Positions 36,532 through 45,293 of a stretch of 64,000 nt of DNA are shown here, in pieces. This DNA is from Limnohabitans sp. Rim28. GTDB taxonomy: Bacteria > Pseudomonadota > Gammaproteobacteria > Burkholderiales > Burkholderiaceae_C. Under the pieces are notes generated by a model. It was not told where the DNA came from. It saw only the letters and a list, made by a program, of their open reading frames with translations, and ran no database searches. The stretch covers positions 1 through 64,000 of the forward strand of contig NZ_ALKN02000005.1 of NCBI RefSeq assembly GCF_000293865.2, given 5' to 3'. How positions within the stretch are numbered: position 1 is the stretch's first letter; every line of letters begins with the position of its first letter. The position numbers and the translations under genes were made by a program.

Positions 36532-37155
36532 TTAAATCCGGTGCGCCACCGTGGTCATCACCTTGGCCGCGGCTTGCATGAGTGATTTGACCGGGGCAGG
36601 CAGCTCCACGGCACCCGCTTGTTGCGCCATTTGGGCGTGGGCAAGCTCGTCGGCTTTCATGGCCGACACAATGGCGCGAGATGCCAAATCGGACGCTGGC
36701 AGCAAATCCATGTGGCTTTGCAAATGCGCTTCGACCTGCCGCTCGGTTTCGACCACAAAGCCCAAACTCACTTGGTCGCCCCCCAGCTTGCCAGCGGCAA
36801 ACCCAATGGCAAAAGCCCCCGCATACCAAATCGGATTGAGCCAAGAAGGGCGGTCATGCAGGTCCTTCAGGCGCTGTTGGGTCCAAGCCAAGTGGTCTGT
36901 CTCTTCGCGGCTGGCTTCGGCCAATTGGGCCCGCAGCGCCGGGCTCTTGCAAGCCAGGGCTTGACCGGTGTAAAGCGCTTGGGCGCACACCTCACCCACG
37001 TGGTTGATGCGCATCAGTGCGCCTGACTGGCGGCGTTCAGCGTCGCTCAGTTCCAAATCGGCCACTCGGGCGGCAGGATTGGGGCGACTGGCACGAGGCT
37101 CGGCAAAAAGGGTGCGCAAGGCGCTGTCTGTGGCCAGTATCAAAGCATTCATCAT
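36532..37155 (-). CDS. coq7: 2-nonaprenyl-3-methyl-6-methoxy-1,4-benzoquinol hydroxylase (Coq7)
   Basis: 207 residues. It adds the C6 hydroxyl in ubiquinone synthesis using a diiron centre. Ligand motifs are visible: [12 protein letters not shown] (Glu/His), EETDHLAW (ExxH) and [10 protein letters not shown] near the C-terminus. Start ATG 37155 (an adjacent ATG lies at 37152). This is the Coq7 type found in beta-proteobacteria, not the flavin UbiF. Confidence 0.95.
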   Translation of the reverse strand: MMNALILATDSALRTLFAEPRASRPNPAARVADLELSDAERRQSGALMRINHVGEVCAQALYTGQALACKSPALRAQLAEASREETDHLAWTQQRLKDLHDRPSWLNPIWYAGAFAIGFAAGKLGGDQVSLGFVVETERQVEAHLQSHMDLLPASDLASRAIVSAMKADELAHAQMAQQAGAVELPAPVKSLMQAAAKVMTTVAHRI

Positions 37156-37505
37156 GCTCAAAGTTTACTCACCTGGCCGTCAGGCCGTCAGCTGCAGGGT
37201 CCATGATCGCTGTGCGAACTGGTGAATTGCTTTTGTCCGTTTTGAGACTTTCAATTCAAAAATAGATGGAAGTTATTGAATTTATTGGGGAAAATTGCTT
37301 TTCACAGGGGTGGTTCGAGGGTTAGTACCATGGTATGTTGCATGCCAACAACAAAAACAGCTAATCTTTCGCATATGTCTTGGCGAAGTCATTTACGTCT
37401 GGTGGAATACACACAACTTCCTGAATTGGAGGTTGGCTCAGGGTCTCGAAGGGTGATAGTCACCCATCTGATCTAGGCCCTTTATTAACCTTGGAGAAAT
37501 TTGCA
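37156..37505 (+). other. 350-bp intergenic region upstream of the first porin gene
   Basis: AT-rich relative to its neighbours and without a convincing gene. It must hold the porin promoter; no clear -35/-10 pair could be fixed by eye. It contains a short palindrome TACCATGGTA (37326-37335) and a hairpin GGGTGA-TAG-TCACCC (37451-37465) about 40 nt before the ATG, either of which could be regulatory. A ribosome-binding site GGAG lies just before the start codon. Confidence 0.6.
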
Positions 37506-38462
37506 ATGAAAAAAACTCTGATTGCTCTGGCTGTTCTGGCAGTTTCCGGCGCTGCTTTCGCACAATCTTCGGTCACCATTTCCGGCACGATCAACGTCGG
37601 TGTCTTGGACAGCGGCGCTGCTGGTGCTCAGCCAACTGTCTCCCGTATGGGTGGCGGTGCTAACGCCATCAACATCGTGACCTTGGAAGACTTGGGCGGT
37701 GGCATGCGCGCTGGTTTTGACAGCCAAATGCGTTTCAACCCAGCAACTGGTGACCGCGCCTCTGCTGGTACAGGTGCAGCACTGTTCCACGGTGCCAACG
37801 TGTATGTCGGCGGTGGCTTCGGTACCGTTCGCATGGGTAAGATCATTGAGGCTTCTAACTGCGCCTACGATCCATGGGCCTGTACAGGTGGCGCTGGCTT
37901 GAGCGCTGGCAACACAACGGGTGGCTTGATCGCTGCTCAAACAATCGCTAACGCCGTTAGCTACCAATCTCCTACCATCAGCGGCTTCAGCGTCGGCTAC
38001 AACACATCCGTGTCTGCTCGTGCCAATGAGCGCAATGTTTTGAACGTGACATACGCTGCAGGCCCCATGACTGCTCAGTTCCTGCAAAGCAAGGGCAGCG
38101 TCAACATCGGTGCAACTGATGCCACCGCAATCACCGACGCAAAAGCTCAAGGCACTTCCATCGGCGCCAGCTACAACTTCGGTGTGGCCAACGTTTCTGT
38201 GTTCAACGCCAAGACTGAAGACGCTGCTGGCGCGACAACCGCTGACATCACAGGTCTCGGCTTGACCGTTCCAATGGGTGCCTACACCATCTTGGCCGGT
38301 ATGACTCAAGACAAGAAAAAAGCTTCTAACCTCGACGGCCGTACAGCTGTTGGCGTGAACTATTCCTTGAGCAAGCGCACCACCTTGGGCGCTGACGTGT
38401 TCAAGCAAGACCAAGTCGGTGGCAGCAACGGCTTCGTCGTTCGCGCACGCCACACTTTCTAA
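37506..38462 (+). CDS. outer-membrane porin (Gram-negative porin, Omp32-like)
   Basis: 318 residues. A clear signal peptide (MKKTLIALAVLAVSGAAFA, cleaved before QSSVTISG), then beta-strands with the family segments VTLEDLGGGMRAGFDSQMRF and NVYVGGGFGTVRMGK, and the C-terminal VVRARHTF ending in Phe, needed for barrel assembly. It forms a trimeric, anion-preferring general pore in Comamonadaceae relatives. It is highly similar to the second porin at 50392-51330, including sequence after the stop. Codon use looks optimised, consistent with strong expression. Confidence 0.95.
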   Translation: MKKTLIALAVLAVSGAAFAQSSVTISGTINVGVLDSGAAGAQPTVSRMGGGANAINIVTLEDLGGGMRAGFDSQMRFNPATGDRASAGTGAALFHGANVYVGGGFGTVRMGKIIEASNCAYDPWACTGGAGLSAGNTTGGLIAAQTIANAVSYQSPTISGFSVGYNTSVSARANERNVLNVTYAAGPMTAQFLQSKGSVNIGATDATAITDAKAQGTSIGASYNFGVANVSVFNAKTEDAAGATTADITGLGLTVPMGAYTILAGMTQDKKKASNLDGRTAVGVNYSLSKRTTLGADVFKQDQVGGSNGFVVRARHTF

Positions 38463-38498
38463 TCTGACGCTGGCGCAAGCCAGCTGAGGTTTAGACAA
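38463..38498 (+). other. Conserved porin 3' untranslated segment with GNRA hairpin
   Basis: Right after the stop codon lies GCTGGC-GCAA-GCCAGC (38469-38484), a 6-bp stem closed by a GCAA tetraloop. The surrounding stretch, including the stop codon, matches 33 of 36 bases after the second porin (50359-50394, minus strand). Confidence 0.7.
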
Positions 38499-38499
38499 C

Positions 38500-38534
38500 A
38501 AAAAACCCACCGTGGGAACACGGTGGGTTTTTTT
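38500..38534. terminator. Bidirectional intrinsic terminator between porin and dppF
   Basis: AAAAACCCACCGTG pairs with CACGGTGGGTTTTT around the loop GGAA. T runs follow the stem on both strands, so it can end the porin transcript and the convergent peptide-transporter operon. Confidence 0.92.
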
Positions 38535-38577
38535 GTGGCCAATCCGGCCAGTTGCGGTCTAAAGGTCCGTCAGGGCG

Positions 38578-39573
38578 TTAAACCACCGCGTGACAAGCGA
38601 TCTTGATGCCTTTGAAGTCGCGCAGCGCAGGCCGCTCCGCACGGCAGATGTCGGTGGCCTGGGGGCAGCGGGGGTGGAAGGTGCAGCCTGTCGGCGGGTT
38701 GAGGGGGTTGGGCACTTCGCCTTGCACCGGGGTGCGGGCCCGGCCGGTGTCGTGCATCTTCGGGATCGCGTCCAGCAGCATGCGGGTGTAGGGGTGCTGT
38801 GGGTTGCCAAACAAGGTGTGTTTGTCGGCCAGCTCCACCAGTCGGCCCAAATACATCACACCCACCTGGTCGCTCACATGGCGCACCACGGCCAGGTTGT
38901 GGCTGATGAACAAATACGTCAGGCCGCGCTCGCGCTGCAGGTCTTTCATGATGTTGAGCACCTGCGCCTGCACGCTCACATCGAGCGCCGAGGTGGGTTC
39001 GTCGCACACCAAAAACTCAGGCGCCGTGGCCAATGCGCGGGCAATGGAAATGCGCTGGCGCTGCCCACCCGAAAACTGGTGGGGGTACTTGACCATGTCG
39101 AGCGGCGACAGCCCCACCGATTGGAGCAATTCGGCCACGCGGGCCTTGAGTTCTTCGGCATCGCTGATCAGGCCGTGCTCCTTGAGCGGCTCGCCAATGA
39201 TGTTGTCCACCGTCCAGCGGGGGTTCAGGCTGGCATAGGGGTCTTGGAAGATCATCTGGATGCGCTGCCGCATGGCTTTGGCGTCCGATGATTTGAAGGC
39301 CGCGTGGGCGTCTTGCCCGTCAAAGGTCAGGCCGCCGCGAGTCGGCTCGTACAGGCCCACCAGCAAACGGGCCACCGTGCTTTTGCCGCAGCCGGATTCG
39401 CCCACCAGGGCCAGCGTCTTGCCGCGTTCGATCTCAAAGCTCACGCCATCGACCGCGTTGAGCAATTGGCGCGGCTTGCGCTCGATGACGCGGTTGAGCC
39501 ACGGGGCCGACACGTCAAAGGTTTTGGCCAGATCGTGTGCCACGACCAAAGGCTGCGTCTTGTGCGCGTTCAT
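38578..39573 (-). CDS. oligo/dipeptide ABC transporter ATPase (DppF-like)
   Basis: 331 residues. Walker A GESGCGKST, signature FSGGQRQRISIARAL, Walker B LVCDEPTSALDVS and a C-terminal oligopeptide-transporter Cys element (TGCTFHPRCPQATDICR). The second of two ATPases powering the peptide permease. The start overlaps the upstream ATPase gene by 4 bp (ATGA). Last gene of the operon, ending at the terminator at 38500-38534. Confidence 0.93.
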   Translation of the reverse strand: MNAHKTQPLVVAHDLAKTFDVSAPWLNRVIERKPRQLLNAVDGVSFEIERGKTLALVGESGCGKSTVARLLVGLYEPTRGGLTFDGQDAHAAFKSSDAKAMRQRIQMIFQDPYASLNPRWTVDNIIGEPLKEHGLISDAEELKARVAELLQSVGLSPLDMVKYPHQFSGGQRQRISIARALATAPEFLVCDEPTSALDVSVQAQVLNIMKDLQRERGLTYLFISHNLAVVRHVSDQVGVMYLGRLVELADKHTLFGNPQHPYTRMLLDAIPKMHDTGRARTPVQGEVPNPLNPPTGCTFHPRCPQATDICRAERPALRDFKGIKIACHAVV

Positions 39574-40538
39574 GCCGCACTCCCGTTGTGCAGCCAGCAG
39601 GCCGCTTGGGTCGAACCGGCATGGACCAAGTCAGGGCGGTCTTGGCGGCAACGGTCAAACACCTGCGGGCAGCGCGGGTTGAAGGCGCAGCCTTGTGGAA
39701 TGGCGTTCAGGCGCGGCATGGCGCCGTCAATTTGGTTCAGGCGTTCGCAGTCACTGTCCATGTCAGGGATCGAGGCCATCAGGCCAGCGGTGTAAGGGTG
39801 GGCCGGTTGGTTGATGACCTGGTGCACTGGGCCGATTTCGGCCACGCGCCCGGCATACAGAACAGCCACGCGGTCGCAGGTCTCGGCGATCACGCCCATG
39901 TCATGGGTGATCAGCATGACGGCTGCGCCCCGGTCTTTGCAGACCTTTTTTAGCAAGCTGATGATCTGCGCCTGGATCGACACATCGAGCGCGGTGGTCG
40001 GCTCGTCGGCCACAATCAGCCGAGGCTCGGCAGCCAGGGCCAGCGCAATCACCACGCGCTGGCGCATGCCGCCCGAAAACTGGTGCGGGTAGTGGTCGAT
40101 GCGCTCTTCGGCGGCCGAAATGCCGGTGTCTTTGAGCAAGTCAATGGCGCGTTGCCGGGCCTCTTGCGGCGTCACGGGCAGGTGGGCCAAGATGGTTTCG
40201 GTCAGTTGCTTGCCAATCGAGTACAGCGGGTTGAGCGAGGTCAGTGGGTCCTGAAAAATCGCCCCAATTTTGCGGCCCCGGATGTGGCGCATCTCGTCGT
40301 TGTTCAGGTTGTCGATGCGCTGGCCTTCGAGCACAATTTGCCCCCCGGCCACACGGCCCGGTGGCTCCAGCAAGCCAATGATGGCAGCGCCCGTGAGCGA
40401 TTTGCCCGCGCCGGACTCGCCCACCACGCCCAAAATTTCGCCTGGGGCAATGTCGAACGAAATGTCGTCCAGCGCACGCAGCGTGCCGTGGCGGCTGGGG
40501 AATTCCACCACCAGATTTTTGACTTGTAAAAGGCTCAT
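39570..40538 (-). CDS. oligo/dipeptide ABC transporter ATPase (DppD-like)
   Basis: 322 residues. Walker [10 protein letters not shown], signature [15 protein letters not shown], Walker [14 protein letters not shown], and the C-terminal [14 protein letters not shown] element of the OppD/DppD family that may hold a 4Fe-4S cluster. Overlaps both neighbours by 4 bp. Confidence 0.93.
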   Translation of the reverse strand: MSLLQVKNLVVEFPSRHGTLRALDDISFDIAPGEILGVVGESGAGKSLTGAAIIGLLEPPGRVAGGQIVLEGQRIDNLNNDEMRHIRGRKIGAIFQDPLTSLNPLYSIGKQLTETILAHLPVTPQEARQRAIDLLKDTGISAAEERIDHYPHQFSGGMRQRVVIALALAAEPRLIVADEPTTALDVSIQAQIISLLKKVCKDRGAAVMLITHDMGVIAETCDRVAVLYAGRVAEIGPVHQVINQPAHPYTAGLMASIPDMDSDCERLNQIDGAMPRLNAIPQGCAFNPRCPQVFDRCRQDRPDLVHAGSTQAACWLHNGSAA

Positions 40539-41443
40539 CGCAATCTCGGATTCAGCGCGTCGCGCAACCAGTCACCCAACAGGTTGACCGACAAGGCGAT
40601 CAGCACCAGCATCAGCCCCGGAAAAATCGTGATCCACCATTCGCCCGAGAACAAATAGTCGTTGCCAATGCGGATCAAGGTGCCAAGGGATGGCGATGTG
40701 GGCGGTGCGCCCACGCCCAAAAATGACAAAGTGGCTTCGGTCAGGATGGCCGTGGCCACCTGGATGGTGGCCAGCACCATGACCGGCCCCATCACGTTGG
40801 GCAGCACATGCTTGAACATGATGCGCAAGGGCGCCACACCCGTGACACGCGCGGCTTGCACGTATTCCTTGTTGCGCTCGACCAAGGTGGTGCCGCGCAC
40901 GGTGCGGGCGTATTGCACCCAACCCGTCAGGGTGATCGACAAAATCAAGACACCAAACGCCAAGGACTCATGGGCATCGGGAAAAAGCGCACGCCCCACA
41001 CCCGCGATCAAGAGCGCCACCAAAATGGCTGGAAACGACAGCATCACGTCGCACAAGCGCATCAAGAATGCGTCGATCCAGCCGCCGCGAAAGCCCGCCA
41101 ACAGACCGAATCCCACGCCCACCACCACCGACAAGACCACCGACGCGAGGCCGACCACCAAAGAAATGCGCGAGCCATAAATGATGGCCGACAAAATGTC
41201 ACGGCCCTGGTCATCGGTGCCCAGCAAAAACTTCGTGCTGCCGCCCTCCATCCAGGCGGGCGGTATTCGGGCATCGCTCAGCTCCAGCGTGGCCAGGTCA
41301 AACGGGTTGGTCGGCGACACCCAGCCCGCAAAGGCCGCACAAAAAAGGAACAGCGCGGCGATGGCTGCTGCCACCATCGCCGTGGGCGATTGGCGGAAGC
41401 TGTAACCCACATCGCTGTTCAGCCAGCGCTTCAAAACATTCAT
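40535..41443 (-). CDS. oligo/dipeptide ABC transporter permease (DppC-like)
   Basis: 302 residues with six membrane helices. It begins with the OppC-N helix (AAIAALFLFCAAFAGWV) and contains GTDDQGRDILSAIIYGSRISL, the family signature, and the EAA-type loop with the G that contacts the ATPase (EYVQAARVTGVAPLRIMFKHVLPN). Separated from its DppB partner (44313-45293) by a binding protein and an amidohydrolase gene. Confidence 0.93.
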   Translation of the reverse strand: MNVLKRWLNSDVGYSFRQSPTAMVAAAIAALFLFCAAFAGWVSPTNPFDLATLELSDARIPPAWMEGGSTKFLLGTDDQGRDILSAIIYGSRISLVVGLASVVLSVVVGVGFGLLAGFRGGWIDAFLMRLCDVMLSFPAILVALLIAGVGRALFPDAHESLAFGVLILSITLTGWVQYARTVRGTTLVERNKEYVQAARVTGVAPLRIMFKHVLPNVMGPVMVLATIQVATAILTEATLSFLGVGAPPTSPSLGTLIRIGNDYLFSGEWWITIFPGLMLVLIALSVNLLGDWLRDALNPRLR

Positions 41444-41446
41444 GGC

Positions 41447-43030
41447 TTACTTGACGGAGATGGATTTGAAAGGCATGTAGTTGTCACCACGTTGGGTCAA
41501 AGTGACCTTTTTGTTGATGCCCCAAGCCAGCGCTTGCTGATGCAAAGGCAAGTGGCCGATGTCGGCACTGTGCAGTTCAAAGGTTTCGCGGATCATGGCG
41601 CTGCGCTTGGCCGGGTCGGTTTCGCTTTGCACCTTGATCATCAACTCATCGACCTTGGGGTTGCAGTAAGCGCCCAGGTTGAACTGGCCAGCGCCCTTGT
41701 CGTCAGGGCAACGCATCAAGGCGTTCAGCGCGTTGTGCGCGTCATAGGTGCTGGGGGTCCAGCCCAACAGATAGAAGCTGGTGTCGCGGCGCAAGATTTT
41801 GGGGAAGTAAGTGCCCTTGGTCTCGGCCTTGAGGTTGACCTTGATGTTCGCCCGGGCCAAGTTGGCGGCCACGGCTTCGCAGATCTGACCGTCGTTCACA
41901 TAGCGGTCGTTCGGGCAGTTCATGTCGATGGTGAAGCCAGTGGGGTAGCCCGCATCGGCCAACAGCTTTTTAGAGGCTTCGATGTCAAAGTGCAATCGCT
42001 TGTTCAAATCGGGGTTGAAGCCATTGATGCCGGGGCCGACCATCAGGGCGGTCGGGTTAGAGGCACCGCGCATCACGGTGCGCTTGATGCCTTCGATGTC
42101 AATCGCTTGGTAAAAAGCCTGGCGCACACGCTTGTCTTTGAAGGGGTTCTTGCCCTTCACGCTCGAGTACAGCAACTCGTCGCGCCGCTGGTCCATGCCC
42201 AAAAAGATGGTGCGCAACTCAGGCGCCACCATGGCGCGGGTGTTGGGGCTGGTGTTGATGCGCGGTACGTCTTGCACCGGCACGGGCTCCATGATGTCGA
42301 TCTCGCCGGACAGCAAAGCCGCCACACGGGTGGGGTCGTTGGCAATGACCGAGAAGATGACTTCGTCCACGTTGCCTTCGATCTTGCCCCAGTAGTTGCC
42401 GTTGCGCACAAAGGTGGTGCGGATGTTGGGCTGGCGCTCACGCAGGCGGTAAGGGCCTGTGCCATTGGCGCGGAAAGACGCGGCGTTTTCAATGCCCCGG
42501 CGACGGTCCACCGGGCGTGTGGCCTGGTTGTCTTCGCACCACTTCTTGCTCATGATGAACACGGTGGACAGCACGTTGGGCAAGATCGGGAAAGGGGACT
42601 TGGTTTCGATCTCGATGGTGTGGCTGTTGATTTTGCGCACTTCCTTGATGTCGTTGGTGTTGCTGCGCATGTCGGAGCCTTCACCGGCAGCACGGGCCAA
42701 AGAGAACACCACGTCGTCGGCCGTAAAGGGCGTGTCGTCGTGAAAGCGCACGTTCTTGCGCAACTCAAAGCGCCACACGGTGGGCGATGTCTGCTTCCAC
42801 GAGGTGGCCAGACCGGGTTCAAATTTCAGGTCTTTGCTCACGCCCACCAGCGACTCGTACACGTTGTTGGTCACGCTCAGTTGCAGCGATTCGTTGAGTG
42901 AGTGCGGGTCCATCGACAAAGCATCCCCCTGGTTGGCAATGCGCACGGTGGCCGCATGCGCAGCACCCAGCGACAAAGCCGAGACGAGGGTGGCGGCCAA
43001 CAAGCCACGGGACAGTTTGGAAATGCGCAT
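41447..43030 (-). CDS. peptide ABC transporter substrate-binding protein (SBP family 5), first
   Basis: 527 residues. Signal peptide MRISKLSRGLLAATLVSALSL...AHAA, then the SBP-5 fold (SLNESLQLSVTNNVYESLVGV, WRFELRKNVRFHDDTPFTADDVVFSL). It delivers peptides or similar solutes to the permease in the periplasm. A good ribosome-binding site (AGGAG) precedes ATG 43030. Ends 3 bp before dppC. The two binding proteins in this operon differ clearly, which suggests two ligand ranges. Confidence 0.92.
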   Translation of the reverse strand: MRISKLSRGLLAATLVSALSLGAAHAATVRIANQGDALSMDPHSLNESLQLSVTNNVYESLVGVSKDLKFEPGLATSWKQTSPTVWRFELRKNVRFHDDTPFTADDVVFSLARAAGEGSDMRSNTNDIKEVRKINSHTIEIETKSPFPILPNVLSTVFIMSKKWCEDNQATRPVDRRRGIENAASFRANGTGPYRLRERQPNIRTTFVRNGNYWGKIEGNVDEVIFSVIANDPTRVAALLSGEIDIMEPVPVQDVPRINTSPNTRAMVAPELRTIFLGMDQRRDELLYSSVKGKNPFKDKRVRQAFYQAIDIEGIKRTVMRGASNPTALMVGPGINGFNPDLNKRLHFDIEASKKLLADAGYPTGFTIDMNCPNDRYVNDGQICEAVAANLARANIKVNLKAETKGTYFPKILRRDTSFYLLGWTPSTYDAHNALNALMRCPDDKGAGQFNLGAYCNPKVDELMIKVQSETDPAKRSAMIRETFELHSADIGHLPLHQQALAWGINKKVTLTQRGDNYMPFKSISVK

Positions 43031-43062
43031 GGGATTCTCCTGGGGTTGAATGTGAATGCCGA

Positions 43063-44310
43063 TCAGGCGGCTGCCTGGGGCTGAAGGGGCAAGGCTTGCT
43101 CCACCAAACTGGCGTGCAAGGCCGCACCCAGTGGCAAGATTTCGTCGTTGAAGTCGTAGCGGCTGTTGTGCAGCGGGTGCGGGCCGGGGCCGTGCGGCAG
43201 ACCTTGCCCGATGCGGATGTAAGCACCGGGTTTGGCCTGCAGCATGAAAGAGAAATCTTCACCGCCCATGCTGGGCAGCATGTTCCGCCAAACTTTGTCT
43301 TCGCCCACCAAGCTGGCGGCGACATCGCAGGCGAACTGCGCCTCGGGCACGGTGTTGACGGTGGCGGGGTAGACGCGTTCGTAGGTCAATTCGGCCGATG
43401 CGCCAAAACCTTGGGCAATGCCCGAGCACAAAGACCGCAAGCGATCTTCAACCAGGTCTTGCACGCTCTCGCTGTAGGTGCGCACCGTGCCGACCAAGGT
43501 GACTTCGCCGGGGATCACGCTCATGGCGCCGGGGTGGCCGCCTTGCATCGAGCAAATGCTGACCACGGCCTGGTCAAAGGCCGACAGGTTGCGGGCCACC
43601 ACGCTTTGCGCGGCAGTGATGATGTGGCCTGCCACCAGCACCGGGTCGATGCCTTGGTGCGGACGGGCGCCGTGACCGCCTTTGCCGCGGATGTGGATCT
43701 CGATGCGGTCCACCGCCGCCTGCATCGGGCCGGGGGTGATGCCGATCACGCCCAAGGGCGTCTCAGGGGAGTTGTGTTGGGCGTAGACCTGCTCACACGG
43801 AAAGCGCTCGAACAAGCCGTCTTGCATCATGGCGCGGGCACCTGCATAGCCTTCTTCGCCCGGCTGAAAGATCAGCACCGCGGTGCCATCAAAACGCCGG
43901 GTTTCGGCCAGATAACGGGCCGCACCCATGAGCATGGTGGTGTGGCCGTCGTGGCCGCAGCCATGCATCAGGCCGGGCTTGGACGACTTCCAGTTGCACT
44001 CGTTGAGTTCGGTCAGTGGCAGCGCGTCCATGTCGGCCCGCAGACCGATCATGCGGCCGGGGTGGCTGGCCGAGCGCCCCAGGCCATGCACCAAAGCCAC
44101 CACGCCGGTTTTGCCGATGCCGGTGTGGATGCTGTCCACGCCGCACACCTGCAGCATCTCGGCCACGCGGCGCGCGGTGTAGACCTCTTCAAAGCCCAAC
44201 TCGGGGTGGGCATGCAGGTCGCGCCTGAAGGCCGTGAGCTCGGGGTGGAACTGGGCAATGCGGGCAAACGCCGCGCCGTGCCCCAACACCGATTGCAAAG
44301 AAGCGCCCAT
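43063..44310 (-). CDS. M20 family amidohydrolase (hippurate hydrolase-like)
   Basis: 415 residues. Metal ligands are in GLRADMDALPLTE, MHGCGHDGHTTMLMGAARYL and FQPGEEGYAGARAMM; the C-terminal ligand region is SMGGEDFSFML. Members cleave N-acyl amino acids, hippurate or amide-linked small peptides in the cytoplasm. Encoded between the two permease halves, so it probably processes what the transporter imports. It sits 2 bp after dppB. Confidence 0.92.
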   Translation of the reverse strand: MGASLQSVLGHGAAFARIAQFHPELTAFRRDLHAHPELGFEEVYTARRVAEMLQVCGVDSIHTGIGKTGVVALVHGLGRSASHPGRMIGLRADMDALPLTELNECNWKSSKPGLMHGCGHDGHTTMLMGAARYLAETRRFDGTAVLIFQPGEEGYAGARAMMQDGLFERFPCEQVYAQHNSPETPLGVIGITPGPMQAAVDRIEIHIRGKGGHGARPHQGIDPVLVAGHIITAAQSVVARNLSAFDQAVVSICSMQGGHPGAMSVIPGEVTLVGTVRTYSESVQDLVEDRLRSLCSGIAQGFGASAELTYERVYPATVNTVPEAQFACDVAASLVGEDKVWRNMLPSMGGEDFSFMLQAKPGAYIRIGQGLPHGPGPHPLHNSRYDFNDEILPLGAALHASLVEQALPLQPQAAA

Positions 44311-44312
44311 GC

Positions 44313-45293
44313 TCAGTGACCTCCGGGCTTGCCCACCCGCAGGCGCGGGTCGACCACAAAGTACAACAAATCAACGATCAGGTTGATGACCACAAAGATG
44401 AGCGCGATCAGGCACAAATAAGCCGCCATGACCGGGATGTCTGCAAACGTGACCGCTTGGATGAACAGCAAACCCATACCGGGCCACTGGAACACCGTCT
44501 CGGTGATGATGGCAAACGCGATCAAGCCGCCCAACTGCAAGCCGGTGATGGTGAGCACCGGCACCAAGGTGTTTTTGAGCGCATGGCCAAAGTGGATGGT
44601 GCGGTTGGACAAACCCCGCGCACGGGCGAACTTGATGTAATCAGTGCGCAGCACCTCCAGCATCTCGGCCCGTACCAAACGCATGATGAGCGTGAGCTGA
44701 AAGATGGCCAGCGTGACGGCCGGCAACACGATGTGGTGCCAGCCCTTGGCGGTCACCAAGCCGCTGGACCACCAGCCCATTTGCACCACCTCGCCCCGGC
44801 CAAAGCTGGGAAACCAGCCGAGCATCACAGCAAACACCAAGATCAGCAAAATGCCAATCAAAAAGGTGGGCAAGGACACACCCAAGAGCGACACGGTCAT
44901 GAGGAGTTGGCTGGTCCAAGTGCCCCGGCGCAAGGCGGCGTAAACCCCCATGGGGATGCCAATGAGCAGCGCCAATGAGGCGGCCACCAAGGCCAGCTCC
45001 AGGGTGGCGGGCAGGCGCTCGGCGATCAGGCGCGAGACCTTGGCGCCTTGGCGCAGGCTGAGGCCAAACTCGCCTTGCACCGCGTTGACCAAGAAGTGGC
45101 CAAACTGCACAAAGAACGGTTGGTCCAGGCCCAACGCGTTGCGCATCTCGTCGATTTGCTCTTTGGTGGCGTCTTGACCCAGCAAGAACACCACCGGATC
45201 GCCCACATACTGGAACAACAAGAACGCGATGAAAGCCACCGTGACCATGACGATCACGGCCTGGATCAGCCGCTGCAAGATGAAAGCGAGCAT
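44313..45293 (-). CDS. oligo/dipeptide ABC transporter permease (DppB-like)
   Basis: 326 residues with six membrane helices. It starts MLAFILQRLIQAVIVMVTVAFI and contains the OppB-family loop between helices and TDYIKFARARGLSNRTIHFGHALKN, the ATPase-contact segment. The start ATG overlaps the upstream binding-protein stop by 1 bp (TGATG). Confidence 0.93.
   Translation of the reverse strand: MLAFILQRLIQAVIVMVTVAFIAFLLFQYVGDPVVFLLGQDATKEQIDEMRNALGLDQPFFVQFGHFLVNAVQGEFGLSLRQGAKVSRLIAERLPATLELALVAASLALLIGIPMGVYAALRRGTWTSQLLMTVSLLGVSLPTFLIGILLILVFAVMLGWFPSFGRGEVVQMGWWSSGLVTAKGWHHIVLPAVTLAIFQLTLIMRLVRAEMLEVLRTDYIKFARARGLSNRTIHFGHALKNTLVPVLTITGLQLGGLIAFAIITETVFQWPGMGLLFIQAVTFADIPVMAAYLCLIALIFVVINLIVDLLYFVVDPRLRVGKPGGH

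Noticed and set aside
37326..37335. TACCATGGTA palindrome as a porin operator
   Set aside because: Only 10 bp and single-copy in the region; too short to call a regulatory site on its own.
40808..42901. 697-codon open frame on the plus strand opposite dppC and a binding-protein gene
   Set aside because: Histidine/Gln-rich, no membrane or enzyme motifs, antisense to two well-conserved genes.
42898..44319. 473-codon plus-strand frame opposite the M20 amidohydrolase
   Set aside because: Shadow of a gene with clear metal-ligand motifs on the other strand.
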